Shown here in pieces: positions 52,721-60,367 of a stretch of DNA of 60,367 bases; the stretch's first letter is position 1; each line of letters begins with the position of its first letter. This DNA is from Ferrimonas aestuarii. GTDB taxonomy: Bacteria; Pseudomonadota; Gammaproteobacteria; Enterobacterales; Shewanellaceae. The notes beneath the pieces are model-generated. The model was not told the origin of the DNA. It did no database searches and saw only the letters and a program-made list of their open reading frames with translations. Where the stretch lies: contig NZ_SWCJ01000023.1 in assembly GCF_005116665.1 (NCBI RefSeq), positions 1 to 60,367 of the forward strand, given 5' to 3'. Made by a program: the position numbers and the translations under genes.

Positions 52721-53593
52721 ATGAATAAACTCAGACAGATGCAGCTGTTCATGACCATCGTGGAGGCGGGATCCATCACCAAGGCTGCCGACCGCGCAGA
52801 ACTGTCAAAATCGGTTCTCAGTCACCATTTAAAGCAGCTTGAGCGCCAACTTGAGGTTACCTTGCTTAAGCGTACGACTCGCAGACAATCGTTGACGGTG
52901 GCGGGTGAGCGTTTCTATCAGCACTGCCGCAAGATGAATCAAGTGGCGGAGCAGGCGTGGGATGAAGTGCGCGCAGATCAGCGCATTCCATCGGGTAAAC
53001 TGACGTTGACGGCGCCCCATGCCCTGATGAACGCCGTTGTTACGCCAGCGCTGGTAAAGGCGTTTGCTGACTTTCCACAGTTGTCTCTGAATCTAGTCTG
53101 TGAAGACACTCAGTTGGATCTGATGGCCAGCGGCATCGATGTGGCCATTCGGGTCGGGCAGTCGCCGGACAGCAACTACCGACAAAAACGCATCGGTGGA
53201 TTTCGTGAGTGGCTGTGCCAGCCAAGTGGGGCAGACATCGAACTGGCCAGCGCTCCTTACATCGCCAATCACTGGCAAGGGGCGCACATTGAGCATGAGT
53301 ACAGGGACGATGGAGGAAAGTGTCAGACGCAGCATTTTACCGCCGCTCATCGAACCAACACCGTGCATCAAACCTTAAGTCTGATAGAGCTTGGTTTGGG
53401 AATTGGCCTAATTCCGGATCTGCTGATGGCGTCACATCAAGGGGTTGAGCCAGTAAGTCCCGCCATTGGCAACTCGCTTAGTGTGTATGCGCTGCATCCC
53501 TATCACAGTGCGGTGCCCAAATCGGTTTCCATGGCCATTGAAGCCATCGAGCAAGCTCTGAAGACTCCGGTTGCGGCGCCCGTAGGTTGCTGA
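52721..53593 (+). CDS. LysR-family transcriptional regulator
   Basis: LysR regulator of 290 residues with N-terminal helix-turn-helix (GSITKAADRAELSKSVLSHH, about 17-36) and an effector domain (about 90-285). It resembles the DsdC/CrgA-like subgroup. GAGGCGGGG precedes ATG 52721. Divergent from the NTF2-like gene across 123 bp and upstream of a POT-like transporter. Confidence 0.88.
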   Translation: MNKLRQMQLFMTIVEAGSITKAADRAELSKSVLSHHLKQLERQLEVTLLKRTTRRQSLTVAGERFYQHCRKMNQVAEQAWDEVRADQRIPSGKLTLTAPHALMNAVVTPALVKAFADFPQLSLNLVCEDTQLDLMASGIDVAIRVGQSPDSNYRQKRIGGFREWLCQPSGADIELASAPYIANHWQGAHIEHEYRDDGGKCQTQHFTAAHRTNTVHQTLSLIELGLGIGLIPDLLMASHQGVEPVSPAIGNSLSVYALHPYHSAVPKSVSMAIEAIEQALKTPVAAPVGC

Positions 53594-53760
53594 TAAATCC
53601 GTGATGCCAAATCGAAGCGCTGCGACTCAGTGGGACAAAGGTCAAAATTTGTGAAGCCAATATTAAGGAGAAGGGCGGAGTTGGTAACAACATGAGGTAA
53701 GGTGTCACATCGCCGCCAACGTAGCGGCATCGCTCTAACACAACATTGGACGACCCCATC

Positions 53761-55167
53761 ATGACCACCACCGCTCAGCCTAAGGTGAGTTTTCCAAAGA
53801 ACTTTTGGATTGCCAACGGCGTTGAACTGCTTGAACGTGCCGCGTATTACGGCGTATTTATTGTAATTACTCTTTATCTTTCTCGAATTCTTGGCTTTTC
53901 TGACGTCGAAGCGGCGTGGATCTCCGGTTCGTTTTCCGCAGGTTTGTATCTGCTGCCAACCTTTAGCGGTGCCATCGCCGATAAGATAGGTTTCAGGCAC
54001 TCCCTGATGCTGGCGTTTGGCTTGCTTACCATTGGTTATGCCAGCTTGGCGTTTCTGCCACTGGCGCTGGAAGCGCAAGGGCTGGTGAGCTACGGCCGCG
54101 AAGTGGTGTTCACTGGACTGATGGAGGCGGACATTCGCTGGGCCATCGTACCGGTGATGGTCATCATCATGATTGGTGGCTCGTTCATCAAAGCGGTGAT
54201 CACCGCTACGGTGGCCAAATCCACCAGTGCCGAAACCCGGGCTAAGGGATTTTCCATCTTCTATATGATGGTGAACATCGGCGCTTTCTCCGGTAAAACT
54301 GTGGTGAAACCCCTACGTGAATCCATGGGTGATCTGGGGCTGATTAACCTGAATTACTTCGCCGCGACCATGACTGGCCTGGCGTTTATCGCCATTTTCT
54401 TCTTCTTTAAAACCTCGGATCGCAGCGACGAGCAGCGCACCTTCGCCCAGGTGTGGGAAGGCCTGACTCGGGTACTCGCCAATGGCCGATTGATCACCTT
54501 GACCTTGATCATTACCGGCTTCTGGATGGTGCAGCATCAGTTGTACGCCACCATGCCTAAGTACGTACTGCGCATGGCCGGCGAGAGTGCTTCACCTTCT
54601 TGGTATGCCAACGTTAACCCATTTGTCGTGGTGCTGACCGTTGGTGCCGTGACCGCTTTGATGCGTCATCGTAGCGCGCTCACCTCCATGACCGTGGGCA
54701 TGTTTATTATGCCGGTATCGGCATTGATGATGGCGGGCGGTAACCTACTTGAGGGCACCGTTGACCTTGGCTTTATGCAGATGCACCCCATCGCCTTTAT
54801 GATGATTGTGGGTATTGTGTTCCAAGGGTTGGCGGAAAGCTTTATTTCACCTCGTTTTCTTGAGTACTTTAGCCTGCAAGCCCCCAAGGGCGAAGAGGGG
54901 CTTTATCTAGGCTTCTCCCACTTACACTCCTTTATCAGTTCGCTGCTGGGCTTTGGTCTCTCCGGTTATCTGCTCAGTGCCTACTGTCCAGATCCGCGTT
55001 TGTTCGAAACCCATGAAGCTTGGGCTGCTGCCGCCAGCAACGCCCACTACATCTGGTACTTCTTTGCCGGTATTGCATCGGTGTCAGCGGTATCGCTGAT
55101 CATCTACGGTAAAGTGATTAAGCGTTTGGATGCGCGTCAGCCGCAACTGGCGACAGACAACGCCTAA
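53761..55167 (+). CDS. POT/PTR-like MFS transporter
   Basis: Major facilitator of 468 residues. NGVELLERAAYYGVF (about 20-34) fits the proton-coupled oligopeptide motif ExxERxxYYG, so peptide/proton symport is plausible. The long hydrophilic stretch near 90-110 and the later helices fit the family. The start ATG 53761 lacks a strong Shine-Dalgarno. It is related to the minus-strand protein at 50404-51876. The following terminator is strong. Confidence 0.87.
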   Translation: MTTTAQPKVSFPKNFWIANGVELLERAAYYGVFIVITLYLSRILGFSDVEAAWISGSFSAGLYLLPTFSGAIADKIGFRHSLMLAFGLLTIGYASLAFLPLALEAQGLVSYGREVVFTGLMEADIRWAIVPVMVIIMIGGSFIKAVITATVAKSTSAETRAKGFSIFYMMVNIGAFSGKTVVKPLRESMGDLGLINLNYFAATMTGLAFIAIFFFFKTSDRSDEQRTFAQVWEGLTRVLANGRLITLTLIITGFWMVQHQLYATMPKYVLRMAGESASPSWYANVNPFVVVLTVGAVTALMRHRSALTSMTVGMFIMPVSALMMAGGNLLEGTVDLGFMQMHPIAFMMIVGIVFQGLAESFISPRFLEYFSLQAPKGEEGLYLGFSHLHSFISSLLGFGLSGYLLSAYCPDPRLFETHEAWAAAASNAHYIWYFFAGIASVSAVSLIIYGKVIKRLDARQPQLATDNA

Positions 55168-55170
55168 ATC

Positions 55171-55198
55171 AAAAAGCGCCGCAATTGCGGCGCTTTTT
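55171..55198. terminator. Bidirectional terminator
   Basis: Perfect palindrome AAAAAGCGCCGCAA/TTGCGGCGCTTTTT with T-run on both strands, between the POT-like transporter and the SEC-C gene. Confidence 0.9.
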
Positions 55199-55208
55199 TA
55201 TCTGCGAA

Positions 55209-55541
55209 TTAGCCGCAGCATTTCTTGTATTTCTTGCCGCTGCCACAGGAGCAGGGATCGTTTCGTCCTGGCGTTTTGTCAAAGGTGGTGGTTTGCGGCT
55301 TATTGAGCATGGCATCAAGTTCATCGATCGCTTCAGGTTGGCTGGCATCCACCTCAATGTTGGCAAACAGCTGATGCTGTTTCAGTAGCGCTTCAATTTC
55401 GACTTGGCGGGCTTCGCTGGCAACGCGCAGCGTCAATGGCTTCTCTTCAGAGCCAAGTTTCACTTCCCGTTTGGTGTTGTAACCAAAGCTCTCATATTTT
55501 GGTTTTTTCTCGATTCGGCCTTTGTAATAAAACTTCGACAT
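55209..55541 (-). CDS. SEC-C metal-binding protein (PBPRA1643-like)
   Basis: Small 110-residue protein ending in a SEC-C zinc-binding motif NDPCSCGSGKKYKKCCG (CxC-x8-CC type), preceded by a positively charged N-terminal part (MSKFYYKGRIEKKPKYES). The overall length and N terminus match the PBPRA1643 family known in Vibrio and Shewanella. ATG 55541 with AAAGGTG upstream; the longer frame to 55613 is unlikely. Function unknown; SEC-C domains bind zinc and SecB or nucleic acids in other proteins. Confidence 0.9.
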   Translation of the reverse strand: MSKFYYKGRIEKKPKYESFGYNTKREVKLGSEEKPLTLRVASEARQVEIEALLKQHQLFANIEVDASQPEAIDELDAMLNKPQTTTFDKTPGRNDPCSCGSGKKYKKCCG

Positions 55542-55709
55542 GGGGCACCTTTTAGGGGAGTTACTGGCTAAAGGGGCGCTAGAGTAGCGACTCCTTCGAA
55601 CAGGTGCAACCAAGCCAGTGAATTACTGCGTTTTTGCTCACTGCCGTGATTTTTGTCATTGACTGATTTACCTTCGACCAAGGACCGTTTTTTGTATATA
55701 GGGATAATA

Positions 55710-56987
55710 ATGAGAAGGGCAAAAACAATACTGGCGACTGCACTCCTTGGCATGGTGGCCATGCCAACGGTATGGGCGCAGACGCTACTGATTAAAGCCG
55801 ATGCCTTGGTTGACGTTGAGCAGGGGCGGTTGGTGGAATCGCCTCAGGTTTTGCTAGAGGGGAATCAGATCATCGCGGTTGGTCGTGACATTAAGGTACC
55901 GCCTGGAGCCAAGGAGCTTAATCTTGAGGGACACACCCTGTTACCTGGGCTGTTTGATATGCACGTGCACATCACCGGCGACTCCAACAAATTTGGCTAC
56001 CGCCGTCTAACTGTCACCGTACCTGGTGCGGCCATCACCGGCGTTGCAAATGCCAAAAAGACCTTGGATGCAGGCTTTACCTCGATTCGAAATCTAGGGG
56101 CACCGGGATTTGCCGATGTTGCCTTGAAGGAGGCGATCAACGCGGGAGAGGTGCCCGGGCCTCGGCTATTTGTGTCTGGACCCGCCCTTGGGATCACCGG
56201 CGGCCATTGTGACAATAACTTTTTACCCTATGAGTATCAGGTGAAATCGGAAGGGGTGGCGGATGGCCCTTGGAAGCTAAGGGAGAAGGTACGGCGCAAC
56301 CTAAAGTATGGTGCGGATCTGATTAAGTTCTGTGCCACCGGTGGCGTGATGTCAAAAGGCACCAAAGTGGGGGCTCAGCAGTTTGCTCAAGAGGAGATGA
56401 ACGCCATTGTGGCAGAAGCCAAATTGGCGGGCGTCACCGTTGCGGCTCATGCTCATGGCACCGACGGCATCAAAGCTGCCATTCGCGCAGGCGTAGACAC
56501 CATTGAGCATGCCAGCTTTTTGGACGATGAAGCCATCGCGTTAGCCAAAGAGTATGGCACGACACTGTCCATGGACATCTATAACACCGAGCACATCCTA
56601 TCAGAAGGCAAAAAAGCGGGGATGTTGGAGGAGAATCTCGCCAAAGAGCGCAGTGTGGGTGGTCGCCAGCGGGAGAGTTTTCGCCGCGCCGTGGAAGCTG
56701 GTGTCAATGTTGTGTTTGGCTCCGATGCCGCCATCTATCCTCATGGACAAAATGGTCGTCAATTTTCCCGCATGGTGAAATTTGGCATGAGTGAGATGCA
56801 GGCACTTCAGGCCGCGACCATTAAGGCGGCGACCGTTTTGAAACAGCAACAGCAGTTAGGTTCCATTGAGGTGGGAAAGTTGGCTGACATCATCGCCGTT
56901 AAGGGCAACCCTTTGGAGGACATTAGCCTAATGGAACGGGTGAGTGTCGTGATCAAGGATGGCCAGATCCATAAGGCGCCCGATTAA
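55710..56987 (+). CDS. Exported amidohydrolase-family protein
   Basis: Metal-dependent hydrolase of 425 residues with a signal peptide (about 1-23, ending VWA-Q). Metal ligands visible: HVH in LFDMHVHITGD (about 76-86), Lys in GADLIKFCATGG (about 200), His in AAHAHGTDG and EHASFLDD, and Asp in VFGSDAAIYPHG. It resembles imidazolonepropionase-like and Xaa-Pro dipeptidase-like amidohydrolases of the same fold. Probably periplasmic. ATG 55710 follows AGGGAT; a longer frame would remove the signal peptide. Confidence 0.9.
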   Translation: MRRAKTILATALLGMVAMPTVWAQTLLIKADALVDVEQGRLVESPQVLLEGNQIIAVGRDIKVPPGAKELNLEGHTLLPGLFDMHVHITGDSNKFGYRRLTVTVPGAAITGVANAKKTLDAGFTSIRNLGAPGFADVALKEAINAGEVPGPRLFVSGPALGITGGHCDNNFLPYEYQVKSEGVADGPWKLREKVRRNLKYGADLIKFCATGGVMSKGTKVGAQQFAQEEMNAIVAEAKLAGVTVAAHAHGTDGIKAAIRAGVDTIEHASFLDDEAIALAKEYGTTLSMDIYNTEHILSEGKKAGMLEENLAKERSVGGRQRESFRRAVEAGVNVVFGSDAAIYPHGQNGRQFSRMVKFGMSEMQALQAATIKAATVLKQQQQLGSIEVGKLADIIAVKGNPLEDISLMERVSVVIKDGQIHKAPD

Positions 56988-57883
56988 GGCGATGGTGGCG
57001 TTAACCTTTGGGTGGCTTGTTGCGTGATCTGTTCACATAGCGCCTGAATGTAATTGAGCCTGACGGAGTCCGGGCGAACGGCAGCGTACAGCTGCCGTTT
57101 TAGCTTTGGCGCCAGAGAACGGCTAAACAGCAGCCTTTGTTGTTCATACCCACCGAGTACCCATTCGGGCAGAGCGGCAATGCCAATGCCGGCGGCGATC
57201 ATCTGCAGCATCTCTGAGGTGCTATTGACCGGTTTCCAGCGCTGCGGAGCGGCCTTGGGCCAGTGGCTGATCAGATCCAAGCGTGATTTTGGTACCGGAT
57301 AGTGCAGTAGCGTCTGGTTCTGCAGTTGTGACGCGCTTATCTGTGACTGACTGGCAAATTCACTTTGGGGAGGCAAGGCCATTTTGACCTCAAACTCAAA
57401 CAACCTAAGGTACTGCACATCGCCCCGAGCTTGCACCTCTGAGGTGAGCACCAGATCAAGATCGCCCCGAACCAAAGATTGAATGGCATCAAAGCCAGAT
57501 GGTGACACCAGATCCACATCAACCAAAGGCCACTGCTGCTGATACTGTGCCAAGCGGGGCAGCAGCCACTGGTAACAGGAGTGGCAATCGATGGTCAGGT
57601 GTAACCGTCCACCTTGAGGGGATTGCAGTTGAGTCAGTGCCTGCTCTGCCTCGATGATTCGCGGCAGAATCTGTTTGCCCAGCTCAAGCAGTTGCTGGCC
57701 CGCGTGGGAAAACCGGATCGGTTGGCTTTTGCGCACGAACAGCCTCTGTCCGATGCGCGCTTCAAGCTCCTTAAATTGATGGGACAGCGCCGATGGCGTC
57801 AGGCACAAGCGGGTGGCGCAAGTCTGCAGTGACTGGGTTTCCTCAAGCAGCACCATGCTGCGCAAATGCTTAATCTCAAACAT
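56984..57883 (-). CDS. metR: MetR, LysR-type activator of methionine synthesis
   Basis: LysR regulator of 299 residues with helix-turn-helix TCATRLCLTPSALSHQFKEL (about 21-40). It is divergent from metE across 109 bp that contain a MetR box, the classical metR/metE layout. MetR activates metE using homocysteine as co-regulator. Its stop overlaps the convergent amidohydrolase stop by 4 bp. ATG 57883. Confidence 0.94.
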   Translation of the reverse strand: MFEIKHLRSMVLLEETQSLQTCATRLCLTPSALSHQFKELEARIGQRLFVRKSQPIRFSHAGQQLLELGKQILPRIIEAEQALTQLQSPQGGRLHLTIDCHSCYQWLLPRLAQYQQQWPLVDVDLVSPSGFDAIQSLVRGDLDLVLTSEVQARGDVQYLRLFEFEVKMALPPQSEFASQSQISASQLQNQTLLHYPVPKSRLDLISHWPKAAPQRWKPVNSTSEMLQMIAAGIGIAALPEWVLGGYEQQRLLFSRSLAPKLKRQLYAAVRPDSVRLNYIQALCEQITQQATQRLTPPSP

Positions 57884-57904
57884 GAAACTTGTTTAACCGC
57901 CTCG

Positions 57905-57917
57905 TGAATCCTTTTCA
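57905..57917. promoter_or_regulatory. MetR-binding site
   Basis: TGAATCCTTTTCA is a perfect match to the MetR consensus TGAA-N5-TTCA in the metR-metE intergenic region. Confidence 0.8.
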
Positions 57918-57947
57918 ATTGTGAATCTGAGCATACTCATTGATATT

Positions 57948-57971
57948 GGACGTGTAAACATCTGGACGTCT
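57948..57971. promoter_or_regulatory. Three contiguous MetJ boxes
   Basis: Consecutive 8-mers GGACGTGT, AAACATCT and GGACGTCT match AGACGTCT at 6, 6 and 7 of 8 positions. MetJ, with SAM, binds such tandem arrays co-operatively and represses metE. They lie 22 bp before the metE start. Confidence 0.82.
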
Positions 57972-57992
57972 AAATTAAAATGAGGAAGCGTT

Positions 57993-60236
57993 ATGGCACA
58001 GGCACACATCTTGGGGTATCCCCGAATTGGTGATAAGCGACAACTGAAACGGGCATTAGAGCGTTATTGGCAGGGCGAGATCGACCAGACTCAGTTGCAG
58101 GCAGTGGGATCAGAGCTTCGTCATCGCCATTGGCAGCAGCAGAAACAGGCAGGGCTCGATTACGTAACCGTGGGCGATTTTGCGTGGTATGACCATGTGC
58201 TTGCCACCAGCTTGCTGCTGGGTGTGGTGCCTAAGCGTCATCGTAAAGAGACCATCGATCTGCAAACGCTGTTTGACATTGCTCGTGGCAGTCAAGATGG
58301 GTGCTGCAGCGCCGCGGCATCGGACATGACTAAGTGGTTTAATACCAACTACCACTATTTGGTTCCGGAATTTGAGCAATACCAAAAGTTTGAATTGAGC
58401 TGGACTCAGCTGTTTGACGAGGTGGAGGAAGCGCAGGCCGCAGGTCACCGAGTGAAAGTTTCGTTGCTGGGGCCACTAACCTATCTGTGGCTAGGGCGCT
58501 ATGATGGCGAAAAGCTCAGGTTGTTGCCGGAGTTATTGAGCACCTATCAGCGACTGTTAGCGAAGCTCAAGCAGCAACAGGTTCAGTGGGTGCAGATTGA
58601 GGAGCCCATTTTAGCGTTGGAGCTGCCACAGGAATGGCAAAATGCTTTTATTCCGGCATATCAACAGCTTCATGGGCAATGCAAGTTACTACTGACCACC
58701 TATTTTGATGGCCTAGGGAGCCATTGGTCGTGGTTGGAACAGCTGGCGGTGGATGGTATCCATCTGGATCTGGTGGCTGGTGACGTGGATGACCAGCAGT
58801 TGCTGGGCCTGCCACGTCATTGGGTTATCTCTTTGGGCATCGTTAATGGCCGCAATGTGTGGGCGGCGGATTTGGCCAAATGGCTTGCCCGTTTATCGCC
58901 ACTGCAGCAGCAACTTGGGTTTCGTTTGTGGCTGGGCAGTTCCTGTTCGCTGCTGCATGCTCCAGTGGACCTGGAGTTGGAAACCGAACTGACTGACGAG
59001 CATCGCCAGCGCTTTGCCTTCGCCAAACAAAAGCTGGATGAGTTGGTGCTGCTTAAGCGCGCGCTGGCAGGGGAGAGCGAGGCGATCGCCGCTTGCCAGC
59101 AGCGTTCACAGAGGTTAGCAGCCAAGGCTCCAGCCCCAGTGCCTGCCAATACTCAAGCTGTGGAGTCGGCTGTGAGGCCATTGAGTTATGCCGAGCGTAG
59201 CCCGCAACAGCAGCTTAACTTACCGCTGCTTCCAACGACCACCATAGGCTCGTTTCCACAAACCAACGCGATCCGAGCCACTCGGGCCGACTTTAAGGCT
59301 GGCCGTATCGCCGAAACCGAGTACCGGTTGCAGATCCAAAGCCACATTGCCGAGGCTATCCAGCGTCAACAGGAGATTGGACTGGACGTATTGGTACATG
59401 GAGAAGCCGAGCGTAACGACATGGTTGAGTATTTTGCTGAGCACCTCCAAGGCTTTGCGTTAACTCAGTTTGGCTGGGTGCAAAGTTACGGCTCCCGCTG
59501 CGTAAAGCCGGCCATTGTGGTCGATAACATCAGCCGACCTGAGGCGATTACCACAAGTTGGACTGGCTATGCACAGTCGCTGACTGACAAACCGGTAAAA
59601 GGGATGCTGACTGGGCCGGTGACCATCATGGCGTGGTCGTTTCCTCGAGAAGATCTGTCCCGCCAGCAGATAACCGAACAGATCGCCCTGGCACTAAGGG
59701 AAGAGGTCGGTGATCTGCAGCGCTCAGGAGCCCGAATTATTCAGATTGATGAGCCAGCGATTCGCGAAGGGCTGCCACTTAAGCGCAGCCAGTGGGGTGA
59801 CTATCTTGACTGGGCCGTGGGCAGCTTCAAACTTGCGGCGTCCTCAGCCCTGCCACAGACGCAAATACACACTCATATGTGTTACAGCGAGTTCAATGAC
59901 ATTCTGCCTGCGGTGGCCGCGCTGGATGCAGACGTGATTACCATTGAAACTGCACGCTCGGAGATGGCGCTGTTGGATGCCTTTGGCGAGTTTGATTACC
60001 CTAATGGCATCGGCCCAGGGGTGTATGACATCCATTCGCCCAATATTCCCAGTGAGCAGGCTATTACCACGCTGTTGAAAAAAGCCTTGCAGCACATCCC
60101 GGCAGAGCGGCTGTGGGTGAATCCTGATTGTGGATTAAAAACCCGCAATTGGCAGCAGACCGAAGCGGCATTAACGGTGATGGTGCAGGCGGCAAGTGCG
60201 CTGAGACGACAGCTAAAGCACGAACAAAAAGCGTAA
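57993..60236 (+). CDS. metE: Cobalamin-independent methionine synthase
   Basis: Transfers methyl from 5-methyltetrahydropteroyl-triglutamate to homocysteine, the last step of methionine synthesis without B12. The 747 residues span the duplicated MetE barrel. Zinc ligands appear as His and Cys in HTHMCYSEFND, Glu in TIETARSEM and Cys in VNPDCGLKTR. ATG 57993 follows GAGGAAG. Upstream sites fit dual MetR/MetJ control. An IS3-family element begins only a few bases after the stop, so the normal terminator is missing or replaced. Confidence 0.98.
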   Translation: MAQAHILGYPRIGDKRQLKRALERYWQGEIDQTQLQAVGSELRHRHWQQQKQAGLDYVTVGDFAWYDHVLATSLLLGVVPKRHRKETIDLQTLFDIARGSQDGCCSAAASDMTKWFNTNYHYLVPEFEQYQKFELSWTQLFDEVEEAQAAGHRVKVSLLGPLTYLWLGRYDGEKLRLLPELLSTYQRLLAKLKQQQVQWVQIEEPILALELPQEWQNAFIPAYQQLHGQCKLLLTTYFDGLGSHWSWLEQLAVDGIHLDLVAGDVDDQQLLGLPRHWVISLGIVNGRNVWAADLAKWLARLSPLQQQLGFRLWLGSSCSLLHAPVDLELETELTDEHRQRFAFAKQKLDELVLLKRALAGESEAIAACQQRSQRLAAKAPAPVPANTQAVESAVRPLSYAERSPQQQLNLPLLPTTTIGSFPQTNAIRATRADFKAGRIAETEYRLQIQSHIAEAIQRQQEIGLDVLVHGEAERNDMVEYFAEHLQGFALTQFGWVQSYGSRCVKPAIVVDNISRPEAITTSWTGYAQSLTDKPVKGMLTGPVTIMAWSFPREDLSRQQITEQIALALREEVGDLQRSGARIIQIDEPAIREGLPLKRSQWGDYLDWAVGSFKLAASSALPQTQIHTHMCYSEFNDILPAVAALDADVITIETARSEMALLDAFGEFDYPNGIGPGVYDIHSPNIPSEQAITTLLKKALQHIPAERLWVNPDCGLKTRNWQQTEAALTVMVQAASALRRQLKHEQKA

Positions 60237-60278
60237 AACCATGTGTCGTCCTGAAATGCGTTGACACTTTTCAGTTAG

Positions 60279-60306
60279 AGCCAGTTGCATCAGCAACTGG
60301 CTTTTC
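60279..60306. terminator. Hairpin at the IS end
   Basis: 10-bp stem AGCCAGTTGC/GCAACTGGCT, loop ATCA, then TTTT on the plus strand. It overlaps the transposase stop codon and may stop metE transcription from running into the element. Confidence 0.7.
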
Positions 60307-60367
60307 CATGCACCTCGTTTGGGGTTTTCATTCCCAGGCTAAGGTGCGGTCTCAAGTTGTTATAGGT
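60290..60367 (-). CDS. IS3-family transposase, C-terminal fragment
   Basis: The minus strand encodes 25 residues before a TGA at 60292-60290, including RPHLSLGMKTPNEVH, the typical end of IS3-family OrfB DDE transposases (YN..RPH..LG..TP.E). It is partial only because the window ends. Family assignment is good; the exact IS is not determined. Confidence 0.7.
   Translation of the reverse strand, partial: TYNNLRPHLSLGMKTPNEVHGKASC

Larger units (their letters stand above)
60242..60367 (-). mobile_element. End of an IS3-family insertion sequence, cut by window edge
   Basis: A terminal region with TGTGTCGTCC start at about 60242 lies 6 bp after metE and leads into the last codons of an IS3-type transposase reading on the minus strand. 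The left boundary is approximate; IS3 ends begin with TG. The other end is outside the window. Confidence 0.6.

Noticed and set aside
53503..54078. 191-codon frame antisense to LysR and POT-like genes
   Set aside because: Crosses two genes with clear homology; no start site.

Overview
The window reads as chromosomal DNA of a marine-type gammaproteobacterium close to Shewanella, Ferrimonas and related Alteromonadales/Vibrionales. This rests on the type of second EF-G, the AidB, CreBCD and AdhE homologues, a PBPRA1643-type SEC-C protein, numerous c-di-GMP enzymes and a hydroxamate siderophore locus. No genus can be fixed from sequence alone. Almost the whole window is coding, and most gene pairs have tight, recognisable ribosome binding sites.

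Layout. Bases 1-310 hold two identical copies of a repeat that ends in the 3' end of a serine tRNA, plus a terminator. An EF-G paralogue, an iodotyrosine-deiodinase-like nitroreductase and an AidB-like acyl-CoA dehydrogenase follow. At 5555-5645 lies an intact tRNA-Ser(UGA). It is followed by a 158-bp-period repeat array that re-uses the tRNA 3' end and its terminator, an arrangement like the rtT repeats behind E. coli tyrT. Next come a GGDEF-EAL protein, a creBCD two-component operon (minus strand), a large periplasmic-sensing HD-GYP protein and deoC.

From 17160 to 21504 an AraC regulator faces a four-gene unit: exported alpha/beta hydrolase, two exported NTF2-like proteins and an SDR enzyme. 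The hydrolase is interrupted by an in-frame UGA 33 codons before its natural end. A DMT transporter, adhE (with a 19-bp palindrome upstream), MarC, an SDR, two small proteins, the YdbS/YdbT PH-domain pair, a diguanylate cyclase, a LysR regulator and a YqhD-like aldehyde reductase follow.

The accessory core is 33488-46501, a compact iron-acquisition locus. One minus-strand operon runs dfoJ-like decarboxylase, dfoA-like N-hydroxylase, MFS exporter, dfoC-like acyltransferase/NIS-synthetase fusion, fhuC, fhuD, fhuB, fhuF. A divergent TonB-dependent receptor starts from a promoter overlaid by a Fur-box-like palindrome. Together the genes cover synthesis, export, outer- and inner-membrane uptake, and iron release for a desferrioxamine/bisucaberin-type hydroxamate; the exact product cannot be read from sequence.

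The right part holds a CSS-EAL protein, a MerR-methyltransferase fusion with a GNAT enzyme, two POT-like transporters around an NTF2-like protein and a LysR regulator, a SEC-C protein, an exported amidohydrolase, and divergent metR/metE with a MetR box and three contiguous MetJ boxes. The end of an IS3-family element abuts the metE stop codon at the right edge.
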